NCBI GenBank assembly: GCA_029378245.1
Contig: JARKIF010000001.1
Location: forward strand, 4,340,001 to 4,404,000
Reading direction: 5' to 3'
Length of the DNA: 64,000 nt
DNA from: Roridomyces roridus
Lineage: Eukaryota > Basidiomycota > Agaricomycetes > Agaricales > Mycenaceae
Shown: one piece after another, positions 34,641-47,260 of the stretch
Position numbering within the stretch: the first letter of the stretch is position 1
Layout: each line of letters starts with the position of its first letter
Made by a program: the position numbers and the translations under genes
Notes under the pieces: model-generated
Told to the model about the DNA's origin: nothing
Database searches by the model: none
The model's input: the letters and a program-made list of their open reading frames with translations, nothing else

Positions 34641-37140
34641 CCTGTGGGGATGGGGGATGGCATGGCGAAAGGAGAGCCGAGCCGACATCAATTGATGGTC
34701 CGAGTCATCTGCGCGGCCGACAACTCCGAAACGGCTTCTGCCTGCCGTCGCCATGGCTACATGATCTTGCCTCTTCCCCTCACCCCGGCGCTCGCTAAGC
34801 GCTTGCACCTCGCAGTTCGCTGCACACGAGGACCAGGGACAAGGTCCCTCTCTTCCACAGCTACAACACCTCTCCGGTCCACCGATTCCTTGCATGGCCG
34901 CTTGAAAGGCTTTGTCCAAGCTTTGTCGCTCAGCACTCAGTACTCATCCGGGATCCCTTGCGTGCAGCGCGCTTCGAAGTTCGCACTCTCGGTTGTCGTC
35001 TGAGTCTGGTAGAATATTGCCTAGCTTCCCAATTGCAACAAATCTTCGGAACCGACGAAAGTCTCAACGCCATGCGCCCTAGGCCTTAGTACTTACCCAT
35101 CTTCTGATCTCCCAGGAGGTTTAAAAGTGCGGTCATTCAGCGTTGCGTTGAATTAGAATGGCTGCAACCCTCTGCTCACACAGCCTAAAATCCCGCCTGG
35201 CATTTGCCTCCTTCTCACCAACGATGTTCCAAATCCTCTTCCGACGGCGCATACTCCGACTCGTTGCAGACGCCGTCCACGGGATCGAATTTGCATCTGC
35301 CTTTCCGCCCTCCGCCCACTGCGTTGTCCACCACTCGCTCTCCTCGCTGGAACAAAGGGAGGAGGTAAGTAGCAGTATGATTCTCGTGAGAATGTTTATG
35401 TTGCCAGTGATGCAACAGTGATCCATAGCGGTGCAAGCACAGTTCCCCTACTCTGTTCGGAAGTTCGCTCCCGGCGGATCGGAATGGCAGATGGTTGAAG
35501 TGGACAAGGTAAGCCGCTCTTGGAGTCTTGGCGTTCTCGACCCACTTCAAAGCAAGCTCCTGTCCATCTTGCTCAGCCAGGACCTCAGGCTCACAGACAC
35601 GACTCGGACATCCAGAACCTCACCTGAATCGGAAAATTTTCAAGATCTTAGATGACAAGACATGCCTACGCTTCGCTCTGGCAGTATGTATGCCCGATTC
35701 GTACTGATTCCTTGAAACATTTCCAGGAGAATCTTGGGAGAACAACACATGTAATTTAGACACGGTCTGGACATGCTACCGATTGCAAGCCACTGCTATG
35801 AGGCAGAGAAATCAGCTTGAAATCAGCAAGCTTTCCCGTGCTCCCCGCAGGTCAGTGTGTTTTGCATTCGAAGCAGGTAAGCGATGTGCGCACCATGAGG
35901 AACGCTCCATCCACGACGAGCACATGGGCTGAGATTGAGACTTCTGTAACATGGCCGGAAGTTCTTGTAGAGGGTAGCTACGTGCAGCAGGCTCACATTG
36001 ATGATCCGCGAGTGCCAGCGTAGATTCATTCCGCCGTAGAAAACAACCATTTTGGTCGCAGGGGCAGCAGCCGACAGATGAAGCAAGTGGAAACCGAGAT
36101 GGATATGAGGCGGAGCTAGTAGAGATCGCCGTTTGATCAGGAGAATGTTGAGGATTGTCAACGAGCGAGGAAAATATGCAGAGGAAAAGGTATCACAGGT
36201 AGAGAGGAGGAAATAAACCGGAGCCTTCTGAGGGCGATGGTTGGTCCAGGACGGGCTTAAGTATTATATCTCCGGCTGCTGTCGGGGACGCGTCATCGCG
36301 TCGTGAAAGCTGTATTGGATTATTGGAGCTGTAGAAGTGCCGACTGTTCGATATGAAAGACGCGTCACTTCGTTCCGGCGGCGGGGCGAATCTAAGTGGA
36401 AGGATGGCGGGGGTGAATGATGAGCAGACTGCAGGATTGAGGACGCGAGGGCACGGTCGCCTACCCATCGGCCACGGCGTGGTTATATGAGAGAGGTATG
36501 CCGCTGCCGCGGAAACACGTCAGCTCTCGGCAATGGCAGTGGGTTCCCAGGAAGCTGTAGATATTACTGCGGTCTGTCGAGAAAGCTGTAAATATGCGAT
36601 GGTTGAACAAATGATGGAGAATGGAGAGCTGAAGAAGGCCAGAGCCCGAACAGAAAGAGAGAGGTGACTGGAAGGAGCAAGCACAAATGGGGATTGACCA
36701 AACAAAGACCCAAGAATCGAGAGCCATTTCGTTAAAGAACGGATAATCCAAAAGATCTCTGAGATTTTGCCGAGACTCGCTCTCATCATTCATGCACGGC
36801 GACAGGCTATGCATCCTTCTATTCTGGGCCAGAAACTGTTTTCGACTTCAAGCGCCTGGCTAGAAACATCCACCCACACCCGCTATCACGACTCACAATC
36901 CTATTGTATGTCAAATTCCTCGAGAACCCGTGCCAATAAAAGGCTGCCGAGGCGACCGAATCACGATGTCATGAACTCGCCTGTACACCACCACCGGCGC
37001 CTACCGGGCTAATTTTTGTATACATACTCACACGCATGGTACACTCAAAGCTGTTGTATCAACATGTGGACTCCGCCGTCGTGGAGCGCCTCTGAAGCCA
37101 CGCCAATGTACTCTACATCTCTCTGCTTCCTACCCTCACC
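34641..37140. other. Gene-poor stretch
   Basis: No open frame here shows a known motif or a convincing chain of exons. The longest (35823-36161 minus, 36461-36814 minus, 34644-35003 plus) overlap on both strands. A TATA-like TATATGAG lies near 36483. I see nothing that can be annotated. Confidence 0.4.
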
Positions 37141-38773
37141 ATGGCCAGTGTCAACAAATCTCAAGCACGCGTCAAACTCGCCACTGCTCCCACAGACTCA
37201 AGTAGCTCAGGACCGAAGGCAGAGCGCAGCTACCGACGCCCAGATGCACATGCTCTAAACGTGGACGACGCAAACTGCCTGGAGCGCTTCTCCTCATACG
37301 GCAATCTCGCTCAGTCCACCCATAGCCCTACAGATTATTGGAGAATCGATATGCGACTTACTCTGTTGTGGTGTCTGGCGTATGAGGCGCGTGTGCGGCG
37401 CCGGAAACCGGCGCTTCAACTGCTGTTGGCCATCATCGAAGGGAAACGGGGGAGGGTGAACTGGGGGATGTGGGAGGACGGTGACGAGCTTTGGTTTCGG
37501 CGGACGATAATCCAGCGGCGGATGACGACTCGGTTCAAAGTCGCTGCAGCGGTACTGGAGCCGGCGGATTGGGAGGAAATTCGGGCAGCGTTGGAGAGGA
37601 GCGTTGCTACACCGAAACGGGGACCCTTGGCCGGCAATCTCGAGACGTGGACTGCGATCAACCGCATTCTCCGAATTGCGTGGTTAACTGTGACCGACGG
37701 CTTCCCTACTGGCGGCTGCTACGAATATCTGGTGAAGCTCCGGGTCATTGAAGCCTGGGGTTATTTTGCTGAGCCTTTGTTTCCCGACCGTGACGATGAC
37801 CGGGAAATGCGACTCAGGCTCAGAATCCATGATCTCCCCGACTGTATTTTTGCGTCCTGTAGACCGAGCGTCTGGGACTGGTTCAAAACTGCTTGTCACG
37901 ACTATGAAAGTGACAAAGTCCTGGTGGACATGGTTGGTTGTTGTTGGAGTTGCGCTTCTCGGTCAGTCCTAGAGTGCGGAGAAGCGACTTTCTGATCTTT
38001 CTCATAGGGCAACCTCGGCGGCGAAGAGACTATCCCTGGAGGAGCCTACCTGCTCTGAAAGGCCCAAAATATGGCCCGTCATTCTGTGGGTCGCCTTTCA
38101 GGCTCAACAACACGCAGAAAGTGGATTCAAAGATGTGAACGACTTCATGGAGATACTTGAATCCGATTCCAACAAACACGCCGGTCTCTGGGCATGGGAC
38201 TCGCTTGACGATGCGATGCTTGAGCGTGGGCTGAACGGCGACAGCAATCCGTCCCAACCTGGTCTGTCGTGGATCGACGCCTACCCGTCATCGTGGCGCG
38301 AGCATCTACTATTGCTTGGCGACAAACACTGGAGGCAAATTGAAGTCGCTACCCACCAGGTCAACCGCCCGCGATTGTTGAACCCGGAGTATGATACAGC
38401 CATTCGCATCAGTGCAGTTGCGCTCTGGGTGTCATCTCAGTCTCCGGCGGGCTCACCATGGGCCAGCTGTATGTCCAGTTTGGGGAGGTTCCTGACTCAG
38501 CCACTTCACGGGAGTCTGGTCCGATTTCTGCTAGAGCGCGGAGTGCCTATGCGAGCCTCGCAGGAGTTCCAGGCTCGCAGGAATGTGAATTGGGAGCATC
38601 CCCGAATCTGGCTCCATATGGAGAGAGCGCAGCTGCAGGCGGACATCCTCCGCAACTCGGATTCCCGCCCGCTTTTGGATGTGGTTGAGAGTGTCTACGT
38701 AACCCATTGCACACATCCAGTCCTTCCTCAGGTCAGTGTATCACTTGATTTAATTCAAGTCGCAGTTGGTTGA
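37141..38773 (+). CDS. Hypothetical protein, possibly joined to the downstream kinase
   Basis: The ATG at 37141 starts MASVNKSQARVKLATAPTDS. The frame is open for about 275 codons (ALQLLLAIIEGKRGRVNWGM, WFRRTIIQRRMTTRFKVAAA, LRLRIHDLPDCIFASCRPSV). An intron around 37962-38007 leads to KIWPVILWVAFQAQQHAESG, MNDFMEILESDSNKHAGLWA, YPSSWREHLLLLGDKHW and LLERGVPMRASQEFQ, ending near 38773 or at a GTCAGT donor near 38731. It is Trp- and Leu-rich with no recognised domain. Helical, ankyrin-like spacing is possible around LLERGVPM. Because the last exon ends at a good donor and the kinase has no obvious start, the two may be one gene. Confidence 0.5.
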
Positions 38774-38808
38774 ACAATTGAATAGTGTTTTCTGGTCGCC
38801 ATACACAC

Positions 38809-40507
38809 ATGTCTTTCGAGGATTGGAAACAACGCGTGAGCCCTGATTATCCGCAAGTTGTAATGCTCACTCTCAAGCAGTCGGTTGAACGAGTTTCGGG
38901 TGTGGATCGACACCTTGAGAACCTGGGACGTCACAAGAAGCCTGGTAAACCTTAGCTCAGTGTTGATCACAGCATTCGAGTTTCGACCATCCATCGAAGC
39001 AAGTTATTCGGTTCTGACATCTACGAGTGCTGATTCAGACAGGATTTCGAACGCGTGTTCGATCTGCCTCGATCCTCTGCAGATGACTCAATAGACACAG
39101 ATCTCCGTTGCGTTTGCGCCCAAATTGTGGACATCCTTGGGAGTCATGAAGCTTACAAGGCGCTTTTCAAAGTTAACAAGACAGATGCTCAACGCCTTCT
39201 CGATCTCCTTCAAGATGTGCGTATATTCCGCCCGCAACAGCGGCTAGGATTAATACCCAACAGCTTCTAGATTACCCACCTCTTGCGGATGCAGCCGTCA
39301 GGCATTTAATTTTGAAGGGACTCCTCAGACTCTCTACGAAATCTGGGCTGCATCCGAGATGTTTTGTGCTTTCCGATATACAAACCATGGGACATCAAAT
39401 GGCCGCAGGTGGCTTCGGCGACGTGTACAAGGGGGAAGTTCTCGGAGAAATCGTGTCCGTCAAGGTGATGCGAGTCTATCAAGAAGCCGATGTACAAGCG
39501 CTGCTGAACGTTGGTCAAGCCCAGTTATGCCAAGCCGTAACTAACTCGTGCTTCTGAACAGGAGTTTTATCGTGAAGCTGTCATTTGGCGCCATCTCTCA
39601 CATCCGAACCTTCTCCCCTTCTTCGGTGTCTATTACCTGGAAGCTACGAAATCCCGGCTATGTCTCCTATCACCCTGGATGGAAAATGGCAATGTTGTTC
39701 GTTACATTCAGTACAATCCCTTTGTCGACAGGTTGGCGCTGGTGAGCGAGAACACAAACTATGGGTATTTCTCCTCAACGGCTACTTGGCAGGTCATGGA
39801 TATTGCAATGGGTCTCGAGTATCTTCAAGCCCAGAAGGTTGTTCATGGCGATCTGAAAGGAGTGAGTCTCAGATGTGGACCAGGTTGACGCCCTTACGCC
39901 TTTCAGATAAACGTCCTTGTGGCTTCCTCCGGAAGAGCTTTGCTGGCCGACTTTGGACTGTCTTCTGTGGCCGACTCCAAGATGTTACTCCAGTCCACTT
40001 CGAGTGTCAAGAATGGGGGTAGTGTCAGGTGGCAAGCACCTGAGCTCTTCAGTGTGCCCGGCTCCAGGAACAGTCGCGCATCAGACGTATACGCGTTTTC
40101 GTGCGTCTGCTACGAGGTAGTTCCCGCTCTGCTCGGGTGACCGGATTCTTCATTGATATTTCATCCAGATATTCACAGATACGGTCCCGTTTTATGATCT
40201 CAAGTACGACACAGCCGTCATGCTGCAGGTTTTGCAAGGAAAACGAGCGGAGCGGCCTATCAATTGCATCAAAGATGGCATCTGGAATCTGATGGAAATA
40301 TGTTGGGCACAGGAGCCAGACAAGCGCCCTTCCGCCGCGGGAATTGTACAGATTCTCCGTGAGCGTCCGATTGAGGCATTACCTACATGTTCGGTAGTCT
40401 CGGACTGGGACCCGTCATACATTTCCAAGTTTCGGTCATCTCTGGAGGAGCACACTCTCAGTCGTTCGGGAGTTCATCGCATAGAAATCGAGTCATCCAT
40501 GTCCTAG
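38809..40507 (+). CDS. Serine/threonine protein kinase (basidiomycete TKL-type)
   Basis: The kinase domain spans about 39380-40400. It has a glycine loop AAGGFGDVYKG; VAVK-like IVSVKVMR; an alpha-C segment EFYREAVIWRHLSHPNLLPF after an intron at about 39508-39561; hinge LLSPWMENGNVVRYI; catalytic loop KVVHGDLKG/INVLV (intron inside); DFG as LLADFGLSS; APE as RWQAPELFS; DVYAFSCVCYE/IFTDTVPF; and a final lobe CWAQEPDKRPS. The catalytic Asp, the DFG Asp and the VAVK-type Lys are all present, so it should be active. HRD is replaced by HGD, common in this expanded group. The upstream part (FRVWIDTLRTWDV, LGSHEAYKALFKVNKTDAQR) is a helical N-terminal region typical of these kinases. The start is uncertain; the stop is at 40507. 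Confidence 0.75.
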
Positions 40508-42890
40508 TAAACTGGTCCTAACTACAAATTTGCCGCTTCAATCTAGCTTGATTCGCCTACGTGAGTTTGGTTTCCGCTAAAGAGTGGAGAAATTTAAAGT
40601 CCACTCAACGAATCATGTGGCTTTGCTTTCACAACGGCCACCGTCAGCGTACACCCCTCGGTTGCCATGGCATGGCATACAAAGTCCCAATCTCGGAGGC
40701 TTACAAGGCGTTGAAAGAATGCATGATAGGCTGATCCTATTTATCCAGCGCCGACTTACGAGGCGCTCGATGAAATGCATACAACATATAAAAGTGGTAC
40801 TCAGAAGAGAACTCCCCCATCCCACTGTTTCGAACTCACGTAAAATCTTTTCCCCAGCACCTCGGACTGGTGTCGTTTTGAGTGGCGCTGCGAATGGGGA
40901 GATCGTGCTGGGGCTGAATCTTGCTTCCACGGCGGCCAACGCGGAGAATACTGGTGATGGGCCGGGGAGGATTGTGGCCTATACGCTTCCTGCTGGTTGT
41001 GGGGATTTGGATTAGGCGCTCTGATGATATGTACTTATTTGGAGGTCTTGTTGGCCTGGATGTCCGTCCAGATGTTGTCTCGATATCCATGAGCGTCGAC
41101 GAGTTAAAGGCACACTCAAGAGCATCCGCAGCAAGAAGAGAATCACTTCCGGGACCGTTTCCCGAGTTCTTCTGGACGTTGAGATTGGCCAAGCCGAATT
41201 CATAGATGGATCCAAGCGCGTGGGCAGGGGAGGGAGAGATCTCAAGTCTACTTATGGTGGAGGGAGGAGGTTGACAGCATCGAATCGGCACGATTCTCGC
41301 CAATACAGCGCATGTTGGCTTGAGAAGGTTCACAGAGTCTGTCGGGGGCGAGAAAAATTTGCAAGCGCCGAAAGAGTCAAAGAAGAGTCCGTCCGGGGGT
41401 GAGCGCCTTGAGCCAAGCTTGAGCGGCGAATGCTCAGCGCGACTCGATGCGTTTGCTGTTTGTGGAGGTACATGAGCGTATAATAATTTCCACAGAGTCA
41501 GAAAGATGATGGTGGCGCTAAGGTGGCGCAGGACAAGCAGTGAAATGGCAAGTCACGTGACAGAGGGCGCATCATCTGGATCAGGTCCAGACAAACCACG
41601 CTTGATGCGCGCTCACCGGCGGGCCCGCCTGAGTTTCGGGCCTGCAATATTTAGTTCATTCAAGTCGCGCATCGGAGGTTGAGCGCGGGCTACTCGCATC
41701 TGTGGGAGAAAAGTCTGTAGTGCGCCCGGACGCTGATCCCCGTGCCAGGTCGCCTTGTATTCGAGATTAATTGTCGCCTTCGTGGAGGACAACAGATTAA
41801 TGTGGCCGAATTTGGGCGTCCAGGCTGTGAACAACTGCCATTTATTCGGACGAACGGAATGATTGGGCCGCCTACAAAAACGAATAGTGCCGGCGTTCGT
41901 TCGCTGGCACTTCCCTAGTTCCCTCCCCCCCCAACCCGCTCCAACGCGGAGAACAAAAACAAAGTGCCGCGAGGATGGCGGCTAGCCGTCAGTGTTAAAA
42001 CAAGCGCCCGTACCTGTATACCCACCCGTGTGGCCGATGACGGTGAGTCCTGACTTGCATCAAAACATGCCTCCGCCTCGTGTACCTACACCATGTCAAT
42101 GCCCCTCAATAGCTTTCCTCCCCATGCGATCAAGAACACGACGCCTAGCAAGACCAAGACAAAATCTTTACGAGCATGCCTTTATACGGAACAAAGCCTG
42201 CCAACGGAGGCAAGTCGCGCTCTTCTCCACCCCCACCCCTTTGCCGCAAGGAGAACTCATCTCATCTCTGTACGTATAGCACAACGCCCACTTTACGGAT
42301 ACACGCACACGACCACACACGAAACCCCGCGTAGCACACTAACGTCCCCTCCACTCCGGGACGACTTTGACGCGTTCACGACAACGCAGACGCAGACACA
42401 AAACAACACACAACGCTGGTCACGCACGACACATACAGCGACACCTGCTGTCGTCGCGTTTGCGCGACCAGCTCGAGGCTATGACAGCCAGATTTACAGA
42501 TGCTACCGGCCACACGCAACACCCTCGACAAGGTATTTCTTCAGGTCGAAGGTGACCACCCTCCATTGACCCTCCAAGTCAAAATTGAACCATACTTCTT
42601 CACTGAGTCCACTCTGGATGGAGTGGGGCCCAAACTGTGGCCTGAGCCCGTTAAGTGACTAGTACACAGCTAATACATATGTTTCTTGCTCCGGCTTGGC
42701 CCAGTGACGTAGCGAGTCTAGCGCGTACGAGTCTAACACGGAATCGTGTGAAATGATTGAATCTAGGCCAACCCAGGCATCCGCCGAAATTGGGAGTACA
42801 TTTCTACTTCGTTACAACAGGTTAACAGTGAAGAGAATATTGACAAACATTGAGAAGCCCCGAGTAACCTTGACTAACTTACATTCCAAC
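40508..42890. other. Gene-poor stretch
   Basis: A minus-strand frame at 40836-41333 (MNLLKPTCAVLARIVPIRCC) is open for 165 codons but overlaps plus-strand frames and has no motif; it is weak. Around 41990-42560 the sequence is ACA/CCA-rich and gives long artificial plus-strand frames of Thr/His/Gln. No gene is supported. Confidence 0.4.
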
Positions 42891-44936
42891 TCAAACCCGC
42901 TCAAACCAAACTTCCGCCTTCTCCTTCCCAACTCCGACCAGGTCTCTCACTTCCCCAGCACTCCCCCAGAAATTCCCAGTAAACGCCCACCCATCTCCTT
43001 GCCCGTCATTCCCTTGCCCATCACCATCAACCCACTCCGCAACATACCGATCATCGAGTCCAATCAACACCTCCCCGTCTTCGCCGCGCGGATATCCCTC
43101 CTCTTTCCTTACATCCGCATTCGACCACAGAACCGATACATTAAACAGGTTGGCGTCGAAATGCGTGAATCGGAGATGTGTGGAGAAGCTGCGTTTGAAA
43201 TTCATGATGAGTGTTGGGGTGCTTGAATTCGAGTTGGGGGCACCCAGGATGCGCTGGACGACATACGAGGCGAATACGTCTACACAAGCGGGTGAAGGGG
43301 TTGACTGGACGAAACACGGGGAGATGGGACCGTACGCCCCATGCGAATACGTGCCTTCCATAGCTGTGAATGGTACCGAAGGCGAAGCGGGGTTTGTAGG
43401 GCGCGGGGTCACAGATTGATTGTCGCTGATGCTCTTTGCGAGCTCGTCTGCGTACCTACTCGCTTTCTTAGTCGATCAGGGTAAGGATATACGATATGAC
43501 GCACCGCTGCGCCCAATCAATAGGCTCCAATCCAAAGACCTCATCCACGATCCTCCACTTGACCGACTCGAGAATGTGTCGGCCCTTCTCGTCGTTGGAG
43601 AGCACGACAACACCGAGGTTGTCGTTGGGGAATCGCGCGACTTGCGAAATGAACCCGGGATTACCACCCCCGTGCTCGAGAATCTCGAAGCCTCGATAGC
43701 TGTAGCGGGCTTGACCGCAGCCGTACACCTTCACGCTCTGTCAAGGAAAATCAATACAGGGAGAAAGAAGACAACATGCTCACTAATTCCGGATACTTGG
43801 GCTTACCGCTTGCAACGCTGACGCCTGTTGCAAGATGATCCACGACGTCCTCGGAAATGACAGTCTCGTTCGTCTTCGGATGACGCCCCTGGTTGAGGAG
43901 CATAGCAACCCACGTAGACTTGACATTGGACGCTCAGACACACACCGAGCGATGAAGCACAAAACGCACTAAATCTCTTACGGAAGTCAAAATACCTCCC
44001 GCCCCAGCCCGGATTTTCTCTTCCCCAGGCCGCTGGAAGAACGGGTCGATCGCCGTCCTCGTGCCGTTAATCCCATGAAGCCAGTCTTGCATGCTCCAGT
44101 AGAAGCCATGTGCGAGGTTCCCGCTTGCCTCTGCCTCTGCGAGGGAGAACGTCGAAGAGGACATCCCGAGCGGGTCAAAGATGTGTTGTGAGATGTACGA
44201 TTCGAAGGTCTGGTTCAAGAACGTCGGAGGGAGGTAGGAAAGAGCTTCATACATGAGACTGTTGTACTACCCGTGTGTGGGTGGACCGTTTTATGGAGGA
44301 CAGAAAGAGTGCACGCACCTGGTACTGTTCCCGAAGTGCCGCAGAGGGACGCAAGTACCTCATGGTGGAAATCTGCATGCTCTTAGAGTGAACTGGATCG
44401 AGATAGGAGTTTGCACAACGCACCATCTCTTTGACCCCGCCTTGCCTCACTGACGCCGACATATCGTGCCTCGGCAGCCCAGTCCGGTGAGACAACATAT
44501 CCTGAATCATCACCCCATTCTGCATTCCCTCGTCCATGAGACCCCATTCCGGTAGCACCTCCGAAATCTTGGTGTCCCAGCGCAGTGCAGCTCCCCTGTC
44601 ATCCGCGAGCGACGTGTTCTTGATGAGCAATCCCACCGACGCGGCTAGGAAGAGCTTGCTGTTCGACGCGATGGCAAACAGTGTGTCCGGAGTCACGGGT
44701 GACCCGTCGGCTTTGGCAGTCCCGTACGACCCGAATTCGATGTCCCACTTACCTGGAGTGCTGCTATCTTGGCGGATGACGGCGACAGACAGTCCCGACG
44801 AGTTCCACCGCGTGAGCTCCGAGGTGACGAATTCGTCAATGGCAGGGGTTATGTAGGCATTCTTCCGCGGCTGTTGGAAAGGGACCTGGGCGGCGAGGAC
44901 CAGAGGCAGCAGAGAGAGCGAGCCAGCGAGATGCAT
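42891..44936 (-). CDS. Secreted serine hydrolase of the beta-lactamase / penicillin-binding-protein fold
   Basis: The ATG at 44936 encodes a signal peptide (MHLAGSLSLLPLVLAAQ). The nucleophile motif SxxK is seen as FAIASNSKLF (about residue 90), followed by LPEWGLMDEGMQNGVMIQDM and LSHRTGLPRHDMS. After an intron at about 44268-44325 the second motif region reads QYNSLMYEALSYLPP, where a final Asn is replaced by Ser. The third motif is EHGGGNPGFISQV near 43680. A lipocalin-like C-terminal domain follows (YAPE-type FTAMEGTYSHGAYGPIS, FKRSFSTHLRFTHFD), ending FERV at 42891. These fungal proteins are esterases or peptidases more often than antibiotic-degrading enzymes; the substrate is unknown. 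Four or five introns; it looks intact. Confidence 0.8.
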
Positions 44937-45295
44937 TGATAAGCGCCACTCGATTTGGAAATCATGTGGCATCCATCACGTGAACTTTCCGGATTCGAGC
45001 TGCGATCCAATTCCACAAGCGGTTTCATAAGATAACCGGGATTCACTCGAGGTCGGACGCTCAAATAACATATTTCCAGTTCTTTCTGGGAACGCAAGCA
45101 TCACCTGAGCGACGGAACGGGATCTCGCTTGGATCGCGCACCCATTAAGTCGTGAACTCAACTGGGGACGGGTCAGGTTCAAACGGGATGCCCCGTGAGA
45201 ATTGGAGAACTGACTTCATTTCTGCCCACAGAGCCAAGATACATAGCTACGAGCGTACAGTAGTAATGCAAGAACAAGAGCACATCAGCAAGATA

Positions 45296-45979
45296 TCAAG
45301 AAAGCGACCGAGATAAATGAGGCACACACGAGGCATCTCCGACTCTCAATAACGGCGCAAGCACTCGCCTGCAATGTAGTAGTGCCCAGCTGGAGCAAGG
45401 TTCAGCGTCGGATTTGACAAGTAAAACGACGAACGCACCATCGACATCTCCGGACCTACGCTTCGCAATCAAAGCATCAGCCCTCGCCCAAAAATCATCT
45501 CCCGTCAGCGCACCCCTCTTCCAATCCTGCCTAAAGTCCCCCCAACCCATCTGAACAAAACGGACGTCGGTCGTGCGGGCTCGGCGCGCAAACTTGGCGA
45601 CGGGAACTAGGTCATGTTCCTCCTCGTCGACGCGGTGAATTATAGCCTGGATGCTGACACAGGTGCTGAGGAGGCCAGGGACGAGGGGGAGGAATTTCTC
45701 CTCCAAGAAAGCGAGGTGCGTGAGGTGTGGAATGGAAGCCAAACCAGCCCAAGTGGCGGGTTCGCGATTCTCGGCGTAGAAAAGGTCGAGATGCGTGAGA
45801 TTGGAGAATAAGGAGTGGGTGAAATCGATGCGACGCTCGCAGCCGCTGAAAAGACCTCCGAGGTCACAGGGGAGACGGCGCAGAGGTAGGGCAGCCAGGG
45901 TTTTCACAGCGGGGACGTACGAATGCTCATCGGACCACAATTCCACCCGGATGAACAAGTCCTCGATCTCACGGCACAC
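45296..45979 (-). pseudogene. F-box-like family protein E, 5'-truncated
   Basis: The family body is present (ALPLRRLPCDLGGLFSG, FTHSLFSNLTHLDLFYAENR, ASIPHLTHLAFLEEKFLPLV, DWKRGALTGDDFWARADAL, AKRRSGDV). The first exon with the F-box-like helix is missing: upstream of 45979 the sequence turns into the 3' end of the family-O remnant at about 46.03 kb. It is more divergent than A-D and F and was probably cut by the rearrangement that brought in the neighbouring copy. If transcribed, it could only give a headless protein. Confidence 0.6.
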
Positions 45980-46029
45980 CTTGAATAGTATGAACCGTGT
46001 GGCGTGTTCCAGTGGACAATGCAGGTATA

Positions 46030-47170
46030 GATGACGGCATGTTGTATTGCTCGACGTACGACATATCTAGAAATAAGACCAAGAGCCCTCCGTCCACTTG
46101 CGCATCGCCATTGCATTCCTGCTACCGGTCAATAAATCGAGCGACCACGGTGATGTCGATCGGCCGTCTCGCACAAACTGTGGGAGTAGCTCTCCCTCGC
46201 GAGGGACCGCGTTCTCTGCGATCCAAGGGACCGATACACGAACAGGCTCGATGATCCTGTCGATGCGGAGGTGCATCAACTGTGGGTCCGTCGGAGAGGG
46301 TTCGAAGTGCGCGAGGCCAGATCCTTCAAGACGTCTCGGTATCACAAGATCATGCAGCAAGTAGACCAAACGTACCGGTGAATGGATGGCATGCTAGATT
46401 ATTGGTACGAGGTATTTTGGCATCAAAGATGGATTGCAGATGCAGTGGAATCGCTTCGTGAGGGCACACGTGAGGGCACACAAGGTGGACATGCAACTCT
46501 TTGGCAAAGTTGACGGGGAAGACTTGGTGCACGCCGAAGAGCATGCGTGCCGGGAACATGCGTCGGCTTACGAGTTTCTCCCACTTTGCGACAAACTCCG
46601 GGGTGATGAGTTTCTCTTGGAGGAGTTGCCTGCGCAGACGAGGGTACCCAACCGTGGCTTGAAGGCCTAGCGTTTGCCACGGGACGCCCTCGGGCGTGAG
46701 GAGGTCAAAGCCGGAAGCAAACGACGAAGGGAGATGCGATGCTGTACAGCGGAACCGTAGACTTGCAGAGTCGGGGGGCAAGCCAGGCTGAGTTGCATAG
46801 TAGAAGAAACCACGCGTATGGTCAGGAAATGGCACGTGAGGCCGCCCACCCTGCGGGCGGACGTACTCCACCGTTGGCCCGATTTGGCCTTTCTCGAGAC
46901 CCGGAAAGGTGAGAGTGACCGAAATTGCACCGACGCAGTCAAGGTAGTCCGTTGGTATGAGCGACTCGGGATTCAGAGCAGAGACAATTCTTTGCCGCGG
47001 CCTGTGCGCAGCCCTCAGTAAGCTTCGTCAGAACGACCCGGGAGAAGGGCACAGATACGCACGAGTAGAGGTACTAAACGCTCTCGAGAACGTCCAGCAG
47101 CGTGGGGACAGCAGCCATGGAGAAGACGATAGAGATTGCGCTGGCATGAGCGCACGGACCACCTGCCTTT
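46030..47170 (-). pseudogene. Family-O gene copy with stop and frameshift
   Basis: Blocks match the copy at 10.7-11.8 kb: RIVSALNPESLIPTDYLDCV, FPDHTRGFFYYATQPGLPPD, LLTPEGVPWQTLGLQATVGY, FGVHQVFPVNFAKELHVHLV, an intron, then SGLAHFEPSPTDPQLMHLRI. VHLVCPHVCPHEAIPLHL holds a small in-frame duplication (VCPHVCPHE) absent from the other copy. Near the 5' end the segment PTLLDVLESV is followed by a stop (about 47070), and the frame changes before RIVSAL (about 47000). It is head to head with F-box-like gene F. Confidence 0.6.
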
Positions 47171-47260
47171 TCGAGTCATTTGCCAAACACTGCCACACGC
47201 ACCGTCACCCTTGATCTTCTACCACGACAGCGACCGGCTCAAAGGGTCAAGGACTGACGT

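Noticed and set aside
42000..42569. Long plus-strand frames rich in Thr, His and Gln
   Set aside because: They follow from ACA/CCA-biased DNA, overlap in two frames and have no motif or splice structure.
42891..44936. Antibiotic-resistance beta-lactamase
   Set aside because: Fold and motifs match the large fungal serine-hydrolase group of this fold. The intron-rich gene with a fungal signal peptide and an extra C-terminal domain gives no reason to assume antibiotic hydrolysis.
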